This document shows, piece by piece, positions 54,345 to 64,000 of a DNA stretch of 64,000 nucleotides (positions are counted from its first letter, which is position 1; every line of letters starts with the position of its first letter). Source of the DNA: Mycoplasma bradburyae (GTDB lineage: Bacteria; Bacillota_I; Bacilli_A; Mycoplasmatales; Mycoplasmoidaceae); contig NZ_CP101414.1 of NCBI RefSeq assembly GCF_024338845.1, positions 620,001 to 684,000 on the forward strand, given 5' to 3'. The position numbers and the translations under genes are program-made. Under the pieces are notes generated by a model. The model ran no database searches. It saw nothing but the letters and a program-made list of their open reading frames with translations, and had not been told where the DNA came from.

Positions 54345-54839
54345 GAAATCAATAAATAAATTATCGTTTATCTTTCTATTTAAGAAAATTTTTGTAGTTA
54401 TCAATTTGATTAAATTAGATATTTTTTCGTTATTTATATCGACCAAGAATTCATAATTTAAAATATGTTTCTTATCACCCATTGGCATTATCGTACCTAT
54501 AGAACCTTTAGAAACATATTCAAAAAAATTGTCATCAGATAATAAAGAGTAGATAAACCATGAAGAAATGTTATTCTTCGGTCTTAAAACTATAACATCT
54601 TGCTTTGCTGCTCCAGTAGTATCGGATAACCAGATTTTTTTTAAATAAGGTCTAATGTTTCCTAGTAATATATCGCCAACTCTATATTTAATATATTTAC
54701 CATATGCAGGCATATGAGCAGCATTACATTTTCCGTTTTTATTTTGCAATAAATTATCAACAGAAACATAATTCTCTAAATTTATTGATTCATAATCTAT
54801 TTTTTCGGTAACTATTTCTGCTATATCTTTTAATTTCAT
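54315..54839 (-). CDS. Half-size HsdS (single target-recognition domain)
   Basis: The 174-residue protein from ATG 54839 (MKLKDIAEIVTEKIDYESIN) is a single type I TRD. IKYRVGDILLGNIRPYLKKI and AKQDVIVLRPK are typical of HsdS, followed by one conserved helix ending KIFLNRKINDNL. Then it stops after 15 residues (FIDFLINRCLTVH) instead of continuing to a second TRD. It overlaps the 3' end of the convergent hsdS pseudogene by 30 bases. A TATAAA box lies about 17 bases upstream. It may be a donor cassette for recombining new specificities or a half-subunit that dimerises; neither is proven. Confidence 0.75.
   Translation of the reverse strand: MKLKDIAEIVTEKIDYESINLENYVSVDNLLQNKNGKCNAAHMPAYGKYIKYRVGDILLGNIRPYLKKIWLSDTTGAAKQDVIVLRPKNNISSWFIYSLLSDDNFFEYVSKGSIGTIMPMGDKKHILNYEFLVDINNEKISNLIKLITTKIFLNRKINDNLFIDFLINRCLTVH
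54358..54374 (-). repeat. Inverted copy of the 17-bp hsdS repeat
   Basis: The reverse complement of 53614-53630, identical over 17 bases, in the 3' part of the half-size hsdS. The two arms are inverted and 727 bases apart, enclosing the pseudogene's second TRD. Confidence 0.85.
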
Positions 54840-55212
54840 AAACTTTTATGCTGATTTTATAATTTTAATTTATGCTTTTTTGTTGCTTTAATTCTATATT
54901 AAGAAACCGAATTAAGTTCTTATATAAGAAACAATAACAACTCTTATATTTCTTATCAATTAACAATAAATTGCCAAAATGACGAGATATTTTAATAAAT
55001 TTTAACAATCACTTTTATGTTAAATGTATCTTAAATTCATAATAATTAACAATACTTACTTAATTTCTTATATTAACTTTTGAAGTTTATATTTGTTACT
55101 AAACAAAATAATAACGATCTTGATAAATATTTATCAAGATCGTTATATTTAATAAATTGATACAAACTTATTCTTAAAAATAATTAATGAAAAACAGAAT
55201 AATAGATTCTAT
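54840..55212. other. Intergenic region between the half hsdS and the second opp operon
   Basis: 373 AT-rich bases without a recognisable gene. It holds the TATAAA box of the half-size hsdS (54856-54861, minus strand) and a 36-bp perfect palindrome at 55111-55146, the probable 3' end structure of the second opp operon. Confidence 0.6.
55111..55146. terminator. 36-bp perfect palindrome downstream of the second opp operon
   Basis: ATAACGATCTTGATAAAT is followed immediately by its exact reverse complement, giving a 36-base perfect palindrome with no loop (in RNA about 16 bp plus a 4-base turn). It lies 66 bases after the oppF2 stop. Only a short U-rich stretch (TATTTTG) follows on the minus strand, so it is a terminator or RNA 3'-end stabiliser by inference. 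Confidence 0.6.
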
Positions 55213-56580
55213 CTATTTATATTTACCTTGTTTTCATTCTTCTAACTCTTTTTTAGTAGCTAGAACAAAGTGGTTGTCATTAATCTTTTGTCATTCAGGT
55301 TGATTGTTTTTATCATATGAATGAATACTTGGATCGTATTTATAACCAATCAAACTTCCTTTAGTTCCATTAATTGATGGTACTGCATCAAGTAATGATT
55401 TAGTATAAGGGTGTAAAGAGTTTTTCATAATCTCTTTAGTTAAACCTATTTCAAGTAATCTTCCTTTATTCATAACTGCGATTCTATCAGAGATATACTC
55501 AACCATTCTTAAGTCATGCGCAATGAATAAAATTGTTAAGTTAAATTTATTCTTTAAGTCATTAAAGATATTAACAACTTGTGCTTGGATTGATACGTCT
55601 AATGCTGAGATTGGTTCGTCAGCAATCAATAATCTAGGTCTAACAACTACAGCACGAGAGATCCCAATTCTTTGTTGCTGACCACCAGAGAATTCTAATG
55701 GGTATCGCTTTAATACAGATTCATCTAAACCTACTGAAGCTAGAATATTTCTCACTAGAATGCGTTTGCATTCTAGTTCAGATAACTTACTTAATTGAAT
55801 TCTTTCTTCTTTTTGTTGAAGCAAGTAATCCATTGGAATTTTAAACTGACTGAATTCTTTAAGTTTGTTATAAAAACCAGTATAGATCGCTTCAAAAGCA
55901 ACATGTTCGTTTTGATTAATTAAGTTTTCTAACTCAACTTCATAACCATTATAGAATGCTTGATAAACTGCTGGTGTGTTCTTATCTAATCAAGTCTCAT
56001 AGATATGTCTAATTACATCTTGATCAACATTGTATAGATAGATCTCTTTAGCATTCTTTAAGTTGGTTAATCCTTCAGATACAATGCTTTCAACATTAAC
56101 GTGTGGGTTAAGTGAGTTAGCCGGGTCTTGGAAGATCATCTGAACTTTATTAACCATAAAGTTCTCAATTTCTTTATATTCTCTTAATGATTTACCAAAC
56201 TTAAAACCCTTTTGCATCTTTTGAGGTAAAACTTTATCAAGAATCTTAATCTGCCCAAAGCTGTGTGGAACTAAACCTATGATTGCTCTTCCTATTGTTG
56301 ATTTACCACTACCTGATTCACCAACTAATCCTAATACTTCACCTTTATAAATATTAAGATTCATATCTACTACTGCTCTAAATGCTTTAGAACCTACACC
56401 ATAGGTAATATCAACATTTCTAAGGGATGCTAAAATTTCCTTACCAGAAGGAACTTTTAGCATCTCTTCTACACCTTTAATGTTATAACGAGCGTAACGC
56501 TTCTTAAAGAAAAAGAATTTTTTCTTTACTTCAATATAAGGTTTTTTATTTTCTTTAGATTGTATTGTACTCATAATCAT
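55213..56580 (-). CDS. oppF2: Second oligopeptide transporter ATPase, OppF type
   Basis: The 455-residue ATPase has an N-terminal extension of about 45 residues (Lys/Phe-rich), Walker A GESGSGKST, Q-loop MIFQDPANSLNP, signature FSGGQQQRIGI and Walker B LIADEPISALD. The C-terminal region has HPYTKSLLDAVP. About 60 extra residues lie between Q-loop and signature, much less than in the first OppF. The ATG overlaps the upstream oppD2 stop by one base (TAATG), which decides the start at 56580 over 56574. Trp codons include TGA. Confidence 0.93.
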
Positions 56581-57776
56581 TAAGCCTTAAATTCGTTTCA
56601 CAGTTCTAAGATGTGTTTAGGTGGGGTGTATTTTTCAGCTCTTTCATCTAGAAGCGCTGATTTAACTCTGTGGGTTTGTGATAAATAATAAAATTTCGGT
56701 TCTTCAGTAAAGTCAATACCTAGTGCGTAGTCATTTCTTACAGCAAAAGCATCACCTACAATATTATTTAGATTAGATGGAACAGATCCCCTAATTGTTG
56801 CTAAACGATCGCCATTATTAACATCTGGCATACTTAAGATTAAACCTCAAGTATATGGGTGTTGTGGGTGTTTTAAGATCTCTCTAGCAGTACCTTCTTC
56901 AATAATCTGTCCAGCATACATGATTGAAATGTAATCACTAATAGAAGCAACCACTCCTAAATCGTGGGTAATGAAAACAATTGATAGATTTAGTTTTTCT
57001 TGTAGATCTTTGATGATATCTAATACTAATGCTTGAACAGTTGGGTCTAGTGCTGTTGTCGGTTCATCCATTACCAGGATTTTAGGTTCAAGTGAAACAA
57101 TAGCTGCGATTACAACCCGTTGAATCATCCCCCCACTCATTTCATGTGGGTATAGTTTCATAACTGCTTCAGGGTCGGAGATCTTAGTTAGTTTTAAAAA
57201 CTCAACAGCGCGTTCGTAAGCTTCTTTTTTGTTTTTAACAACTTTATTAACCAACATCCCTTCCATAATCTGTGCACCAACTTTCATAGTCGGGTTAAGA
57301 GTTGACATCGGGTTTTGGAAAACAGCCGATACCACTCGACCACGGTAATGTGATTTTTCTCAATCGCGGAAAGAAAAGTTTTCAACATTGTTATTAAACA
57401 GTTTAACTTCCCCGCTATCAATCACAGCATTATCTCCAGTTAATCCATAAAGTAATGATGTAATAACTGATTTACCACTACCAGATTCTCCGATTATTGC
57501 GTGGATTTTTCCTTCATAAATTTCAATTGAAGGACCACGTAAAACGATATTCTTCTCACCTGGTCTTGAAGGGTTTAAGAAAGATAATTGGATATCTTTA
57601 ATTTCGGCTACTACTTTTAATTCTTCACCGTTATCGAATTTCTTAGTTCTAGTATTCTTAGTAAATTCTTCCCAATTAAAAACAAATTTACGGTTAGTGA
57701 TAAAACCAAAAAGATTAGTAAAATAATCTTTAATTCGATAACCTAGGCTTTTTTTATTAGTTTTTTTACTACTCAT
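56580..57776 (-). CDS. oppD2: Second oligopeptide transporter ATPase, OppD type
   Basis: The 398-residue ATPase has a 60-residue N-terminal extension, Walker A GESGSGKS, a Q-loop FQNPMSTLNP (Asn for the usual Asp), a signature MSGGMIQRVVIA (Ile for the usual Arg after Met) and Walker B LVMDEPTTALD. The C-terminal HPYTWGLILSMP belongs to OppD_C. It is only distantly similar to the first OppD and lacks its coiled-coil insert. It sits between oppC2 (12-base gap) and oppF2 (1-base overlap). Confidence 0.93.
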
Positions 57777-57788
57777 ATTATTAGTAAC

Positions 57789-58865
57789 CTATCTTTGTCT
57801 TCTTAGTGAATCTTGCACTGAAGCACCAATTAATTGAACACTAGTGGTAATTAAAATCAAGAAAGCAGATGGAATGAATACATATCTAGCATATGTTGGG
57901 AAGAGTTTTTGTCCATCTGAAATAATATTACCTAATGTCGGAATATCTTTAATTGCTAAACCAATGAATGCTAATGATGTTTCAGATAAAACAACACCAG
58001 GAATCGTAAATACTAATTGGGTAATTAAGATTGGTAAAATTACGGGAACGTAATTTTTTAAGATCTTCCAAGTAGGCGTTCCTAGAATTCTTGAAGCCAT
58101 CACTCATTCTGAGTGTTTAGCTCTTTTAACTTGTGCTCTGATCTGGTTAGCCATCCCTGTTCATGAAGTTAATGATAAAGAGAATACAATAACTCAAAAA
58201 CTAGGAGCAATAATAATTGTTAATAAGATTAAGATAATAATTGTTGGAACAATTGAAATTACTTTGATAATAAAAGTCATGATTTTATCAAAGAATTCAA
58301 ACTGACCCATCATAATCCCGATTGTTAAACCGATGATGACTTCAATTACTGTAACCACAAATGCTAACGCAATCGAATATCTTAATCCTCATCACAATCT
58401 AGCTCAATAATCCCTACCAAGATCATCCGTTCCTAAGAAATGATAAACCCCATTAGAATCTGTTGAATTAAACAACAGATTACGATCTGAAATATTAGTT
58501 TTATTAGGATCTTGGGTAAAGAAAGGGATAAGCATTGATAAGATAATCACCAAGATCAAAGCAACCATTCCAAACACTCCAGCGAAAGAACGTGAATAGC
58601 GATTAACAAACTCTTTAAACGGTTTAGCTTGAGCGTGCATGTGAAGATCGGTTTGGTGATCCATGATCTTACCAACAATCTTTCATGCTTGATAGTTATA
58701 TGGTTGAGTTATCTGATTAGGAGCTGTTTTAGGATTGATATGTTCATTATCACTTAATTCAGCACGATCTCTTATATCATTAGCTACTCTACTAAAATAG
58801 TTTTTTATCTTAGATCCAGAACTATTTTCAGGTAGTTTCTGGTAATCTTCTTTATATTTACTCAT
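57789..58865 (-). CDS. oppC2: Second oligopeptide transporter permease, OppC type
   Basis: The 358-residue permease has a polar N-terminus of about 90 residues, a first helix (FGMVALILVIILSMLIPFF), a short external loop with HFLGTDDLGRDYWARL, and a five-helix core. The HFLGTDDLGRD motif is diagnostic of OppC/DppC (GTDxxGRD), and VMASRILGTPTWKILKNYVP is the EAA-type ATPase contact. ETSLAFIGLAI marks the C-terminal core. Trp codons include TGA. Confidence 0.94.
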
Positions 58866-58895
58866 ATCTATTTAGTTCTTATATAAATTTATTTA

Positions 58896-59948
58896 TTAAC
58901 TACTTCTTCTTCTAATTCTTGGATCAATTAGTTCGTATAAGATATCCCTAAACGCATACGATAGTACTGTTAGTAAAGCAAACATAACAATTAAGAATAA
59001 GATTACATTGTAATCTTTTGTTTGAATTGCTTGTAATAAAGTATCACCTGAACCTGGGATTAAGAAGATTTGTTCGATGAAAATACTACCAATAAATGAA
59101 CCAAAGATAACTGCTGGAAAGAAAGTAGCTATCGGGAATAATGAAGGTTTTAAAGCGTGCTTTCAAACAAAACGGTTTTTAGACACCCCTTTAAGATAAG
59201 CAAACTTAGCATGTACTGAATTTAATTCGCGGTTAAGTTCGGTACGAATATATTTAATATATACGATAATACTTCCTAGTGATAATGCTAATCCTGGTAA
59301 TACATAAGTAGCAATATCGTTTTGATCAAAAACATAAGGTAGGTTAGCAGCTCTTCCAACGAATACCAAAATTAAAGCAAAGATAATTGAAGGTATTGAT
59401 GAAAAGATACTTACAAAGATCGTTGAGATATTATCAACTAATCCACCAGGGTTCTTACCAACCCAGATTCCAAGCGGGATTCCAATACCAACAGTAAGTG
59501 CTACTGAAAAAATCCCAACTAAGAATGATTTATAAAAACGATCCCAAATAAAACTATTGATTGTTTGTTCTGGGAATAATGCTAATGATATTCCAAAATC
59601 ACCAACAAATAAACCTTTAAGATAATTTAGGTATCTTTGAAATAACGGCAGATCAAGTCCATAACGTTGTTCAATAGCTATTCTTGATGCTTCATCTAAC
59701 CCTTGAGTTAAAGGGTTACCCCCTGGAACGGAGTTAATTAAGAAAAACGTAATTGAAATTACGATTAAACCAATAACAAAGAACTCTAAGATAATTTTGA
59801 AAAACTTCCATGAAGTTTTCAAAATTGGTGAGTCAATTGCTAATAGTCTTTGTATTAAAGTAAGTTCTTCAATCCGTTTTTTTCTAAAGATAACAGCATT
59901 ATCATTAATTTCATAAGTTCTGTTATCTTCTAAAACTATTTTTTCCAA
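58896..59948 (-). CDS. oppB2: Second oligopeptide transporter permease, OppB type
   Basis: The 350-residue permease has an N-terminal cytoplasmic stretch of about 50 residues. Helix 1 with ITFFLINSVPGGNPLTQGL and the family loop RYGLDLPLFQRYLNYLKGLFVGDFG follow. The EAA-type segment YLKGVSKNRFVWKHALKPS and the DPRIRRR ending are typical of OppB/DppB. It ends 30 bases before oppC2 and starts 6 bases after the oppA2 stop codon. Trp codons include TGA. Confidence 0.94.
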
Positions 59949-59954
59949 TTTCTT

Positions 59955-62900
59955 CTATGCCTCCCTTGTTCTTGGTAGCCCTTCTCTTGGTGGTTTAGTG
60001 TAATCATAAGCATATTGTAATGAGAATTTGTATAAACTATCAACACCACCAACTTTAGTTACTTCCCAGTTTGTATCTACTTCCATTAACGGAATGATTA
60101 ATCCTGAGTCACGAATCACTTTTTCAAGCGATCCGATGAATTGATATACAAAATCTAGGTTTCAGTTTTCTTCAATTTCTTGATCACTAAAGTTACCTGA
60201 GAAGAATGATGATAATCTTGAAGAATAATCTAATGTACTTTCATTGAATTTTGGTAATGATAGTTCAATGAATTTCTTCCAGAAGTTTGGCGTTTTAGCT
60301 TTAATCGCTTCATCGTTTGATTTAAGAGTATTGATTTCTAATCTTACTCTTGTATCATCTGTTAATTTTGCAATCTCATCAACTGTTTTAAATGAAGGTA
60401 ACATTAAATTGAATGCATAATGTAATCTTGATTTTTTAATGTTTTGATTACGCCTTTGATTCACTTGATCGCGTTCAACTGGTCATTGATCAATAATAAT
60501 GTAATTAACTAAAGCGCTAACATATTTTTCAGAATAACGATTATCTTTATATTCTGGTTTAGCTTCAGATAGTTTAGTGATAATCTTAGCTAGGTTTTGA
60601 TTCGTAAATTTATTTAGTTCAAAAGCGCTTGGTGTAGTTATTGCTTGATTGTATTCTGTAAGAATACTTGGATCATTATTAATAATATTTTTGATTAGAT
60701 TAATATCTGGAGTTAATAATGATAATCTAGAAACATTAGGATCAGTTTTTTGTAATGCATCAAGAATTAATCCTGCTAAGTAATCTGTATAAGTGTATGA
60801 ACCAACAGGGTTTTCTTTAAAGCCAATATTTTTTTGTGTAAAGCTATCAATTCCATCTTGTTTGAAAAAGGTTAGCACACTGTCTTGTGGTTGACCACCA
60901 CTAAAACGGTCATAGTTTTGATAAATAATATCGTATTGACCTTTTTCGATATAACTTGCAAAGATGTTTTCTGGTAATGATTTTTCTTCAATATTAACAT
61001 AACCGTTGAAAGCGCTATTTAAAGCTTGTTTTAAATAAGTTCCGCCTCTTACTTGTTCATCTCCACTATTATCTAGGAATGTTAGATTAACTTGTTTTAA
61101 ATTAGGGTGTTTAGCTTTAAAACGATCTAAATAAAATTTGGCAGTTTCTAAATCGTGTGTTAGATCGTGACGGTTACTCTTTTCAAAATTAAACCCTTTA
61201 GATAAATGTACAACAAAGTCGTAGTTTTGTAAATCGAATTCTTTACCGTTTTTAGCTTTCGCTTTTTGTCCTTCAAAGAATAATTCTAGATTCTTACCAT
61301 CAAATGCTTTGTGTTGTCCGTATGCTGTTCAAGTATTTACAGGGAAACTGAAGTCTCAACCAACAAATCGTAAAACCTCATCACGGTTAATTGCGTAATA
61401 AATTGCGTTTCTTAAGTCCTGATCTTGAATATAACTATCAGCATTAGATTCAAGATCTAGATTTAATCCATAAGCAATTGTTCCAAACCCTTGGTTTTTA
61501 TTCAAGAAATTCTTAATCTTAGGATCAGCTCAGTAAGAGTTGATTTTATTAGCCGGTATATATGTTTGAGCTATATAACCATCTTCAAAGAATAATGCAT
61601 TTGTATTTCGGTTTTGTGAGAAATAAATCTTAATTTTGTTTGATATCGTATTCTCTGCATCAAAATAATCATTATTCTTTTCAAGATTAATATAACCATT
61701 AGGTCCTAATAAGATGCCATCATTCTTAGGAATAATAAATGGTCCATTGGTTAAGAACTTATCTGGTTCTGAACCATATTTATCAATCCCACCACCTACT
61801 GTTTCAACATATCTTCGATTGATTGGGTATAAACTTTCTAGAATTGTAAATACTAAATAACTCACATTAGGCGTTTGGTTTTCATCAAATATTAAAGTAA
61901 ATGAGTTTTCGTTTTTAGATAATGTTTGAATTGTTCCTAATAGGTTTGGTGAGTTCTTATCAAACACCTGATAAGGGTTACAATAAGGGTTTTTAATTAA
62001 TTTAATTGTTACTTCTTTATTATCAGGTGTAGTAATCTTGAAGTCTTGAATTTCTTTATCAAGACTAAATTCTGGGTTTTTTTCTAAATTCTTAGCAATA
62101 AAATCATTTTCATAATCTAAGAATAATTGCCCTGTGTAGAATCCAAAGTTTTTAGCAGCAGTTTTAATCGCTTCTACTTCTTTAGTATCAATAGGTTGAT
62201 TATTACTATCAAATGTTTGAGATTGATATAAATCAGTTTGTTCTGGATCTTGAATTCATTGGTTTAGATCTTTATTAAAGATGTATTTTCTACGACCAAA
62301 TGGGTTTTTATACGTCTTATTAAATTTAGATAAGTAATCTCTTTGCGCATCAATAAATTTATCAGCACCCCTAAAACCATATCTTCTAATCGTATCAAGT
62401 TTTTGGGAACCAGTATTTAAATCTAGAATGTATTCTAAATAGTCCCTAATATCTTGAGCAGTACCAAAATCTCCGTTAGACCAACGGTTTTTCTTAACGT
62501 TGGTATAACCAGTTATCGCCATAAAGTTGTTGGTATTTCTTGGATTTCTAAATCCGTATAAAGTAGCACGGTTTTTAAGGTCACTACCAGCACCAGAGTC
62601 ATCAGCTAGACCCCCAACAATGTTTCAATCATCAATTGAATAGAATGATGAACCAATTCCACCAGTTCCATCATCATTTAACAGATCTTCCTTATTTGTT
62701 TCTAGGTACTTATCAAAGTTTGATGTTGTTCGGTCTTGTGGAATATTAATTAAACCAAATTTATAGTTACGTTTAGAAGTTAAAACTCTTTTTAGCGTAT
62801 TACTTGGTCCGTTTTTAATATAAGAATCCACTAAAGATGGAACAATTTTATCTAATGAATTGTACTTAATATAGTTTAGTGTATTGATTGGATCTGTTAC

Positions 62901-63056
62901 CAATCCTAGATCATAATCAGTTTTATTGATTTCTGGCGAATTTTTTAAAACAGGTTTGTCTTGTTTTTGTGTATTCCCACAAGAGCTGATTACAAAAGAT
63001 AAAGGTATAACCCCAAGGAATGCTAACTTGATCGTTTTCTTTAAATTAAACTTCAT
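59955..63056 (-). CDS. oppA2: Second oligopeptide-binding lipoprotein, OppA type
   Basis: The 1033-residue protein has a signal peptide and lipobox ending ISSC at residues 23-26. SBP_bac_5-like features are visible: YSEKYVSALVNY, FLTNGPFIIPKNDG, LRNAIYYAINRDEVLRFVG and DLETAKFYLDRFKAKHPNL, which resemble conserved OppA segments (NGPY, RxAisyAidR). It is therefore recognisably an OppA, better conserved than the first OppA here. It is the first transporter gene of the second operon, followed by oppB2-C2-D2-F2. Trp codons are mostly TGA. Confidence 0.9.
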
Positions 63057-63082
63057 TCTTATTTATTATCCTTTAAAAATAA

Positions 63083-64000
63083 TTAGTTATTAACGTTAAA
63101 TTGGTAATCAACACTTATAACTGTTTTAATTTTTTTGTTGTTTTGATCATCAGTTGTATTCATGTTTTCAATCTTAATAGGAGATTGTTCTACTGCTTTA
63201 GCATTTTCTGAAATGTATTGAACATTCCCTAAATCTAATGGTTCAACAAATTGGTAATCACTATCAACAAAATCAATTTGGTAAGAATGACCAGGTTTTA
63301 ATAATGCATCACGATATTTACCCATAACAGCGTAATCTGTTAGTCATGATGTATAACCATAGTCTTCTATTGTTTTCTTAGTTGATGCATCACCTTGTTT
63401 TTGCAACCAGAAGATGTTATTAGTTTTCTTTGTATTAACTTTTAGATATACAGCTTGGTTAGTTCTTTCATCAGTAAATCTTAAATAAGAAATTTTCTTA
63501 GCTAGATCATTTGAAACATAACCATATAAAGCTAACGCGTCAAGGTATTTGTTTCTAAATAAACCTGATACCGATCTCTTAGATACACCATAGTTATATA
63601 GTTGTGATAAGAAGAATGCTTCTGGTCTATTAGTTACTTTATTACCTTTGAAGTCTTTGGTTCTAATATTTGAATCAATAATTGGATCTCGATTATCATC
63701 ATATAATGTTGAACCAATTGTTTCTTTTTCAAAGTGATCTTTGAAATATCCATTATTCTTAGATATGAATCTACCAAAGTAGTTAGATGATCTTGATTCA
63801 CGATCTTTGAATACTTTTTTAGTAAATTCACCAAAGATTTTCTTTCTTAATTCAGCTTTAAGATCTTTAAAGTCGTTTTGTGCTTTTTTAAGAGCTTCAC
63901 CCGCTTTAGTTTGTTCAGCTTTAGCGGCAACAACAGCTTCGTTCATCATGTTGTTACTATTATCAGCTAGAACTTTATTAAAGTTAGCTTCAGCTTGTTT
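63083..64000 (-). CDS. Large exported-type protein of unknown function, C-terminal 305 codons
   Basis: Not recognised. The frame is open at base 64000 and ends at TAA 63083. The visible part starts with an Ala/Lys/Glu-rich probable coiled coil (KQAEANFNKVLADNSNN... to about residue 60). A mixed region rich in Asn/Tyr/Lys and a strand-rich C-terminus (IKIENMNTTD, KTVISVDYQFNVNN) follow. It ends 26 bases before the oppA2 start, so it is probably cotranscribed with the second opp operon and may be a further surface lipoprotein; the N-terminus that would show this is outside the window. Trp codons include TGA. Confidence 0.7.

Noticed and set aside
55213..64000. Second opp operon as a recent duplication of the first
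   Set aside because: Inserts, extensions and key motifs differ in every subunit by eye, so it is an old paralogue or separately acquired operon.

Overview
The window is a segment of an AT-rich mollicute chromosome. TGA must be read as Trp: pdhC, nox, ackA, clpB, eno, ktrB and all opp genes are intact only under genetic code 4. Gene content and order match the Mycoplasma pneumoniae/genitalium/gallisepticum group: a pdhA-B-C-D cluster with nox, rnc-plsX-fakA-...-thiI-MPN551, efp-nusB, and EAGR-box cytoskeletal proteins. My inference is M. gallisepticum or a close relative; this is not proven from the sequence alone.

Layout. 1-12.5 kb (minus strand): energy metabolism. pyk (partial) and pfkA are nearly fused. 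Then come lplA and the pyruvate dehydrogenase cluster pdhD/C/B/A, nox, ackA, a KtrB-type potassium channel and a CBS/CNNM-type membrane protein. Pyruvate is oxidised to acetyl-CoA by Pdh, Nox re-oxidises NADH, AckA makes ATP from acetyl phosphate, and LplA can lipoylate PdhC. 14.0-15.3 kb (plus): two tandem paralogous deoxynucleoside kinases. 15.3-17.5 kb: clpB under a perfect CIRCE operator. 17.6-27.5 kb (minus): a tightly packed, partly overlapping cluster: an MPN551-like nuclease, thiI, a DHH phosphoesterase, a TrmH methyltransferase, a pseudouridine synthase, Asp23, fakA, plsX and rnc. Here rnc is one 693-codon frame with a roughly 470-residue Asn/Lys-rich N-terminal extension.

27.6-28.3 kb: a small GNAT-like gene and tRNA-Arg(TCG). 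28.3-35.3 kb: one 2321-codon gene for a terminal-organelle-type protein with 11 EAGR boxes, a central coiled coil and recent in-frame tandem duplications. 35.4-43.2 kb: a DEAD-family helicase, eno, a membrane protein with an Asn/Gln-rich tail, hit, a second small membrane protein, nusB, an Asp23-like gene and efp. Next are a 32-residue Cys-rich (metallothionein-like) peptide gene missed by ORF length cut-offs, tRNA-Ser(GCT) and another membrane protein.

43.2-52.5 kb and 55.2-64 kb (minus): two complete oligopeptide ABC transporter operons (oppABCDF), each led by a large lipoprotein. The second is preceded by another large protein cut by the window edge. They flank a decayed type I restriction specificity locus: a frameshifted two-TRD hsdS on the plus strand and an inverted half-size hsdS on the minus strand, sharing a 17-bp inverted repeat. 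No hsdM, hsdR or recombinase gene lies in the window. No IS element, CRISPR array, rRNA or replication origin was seen.
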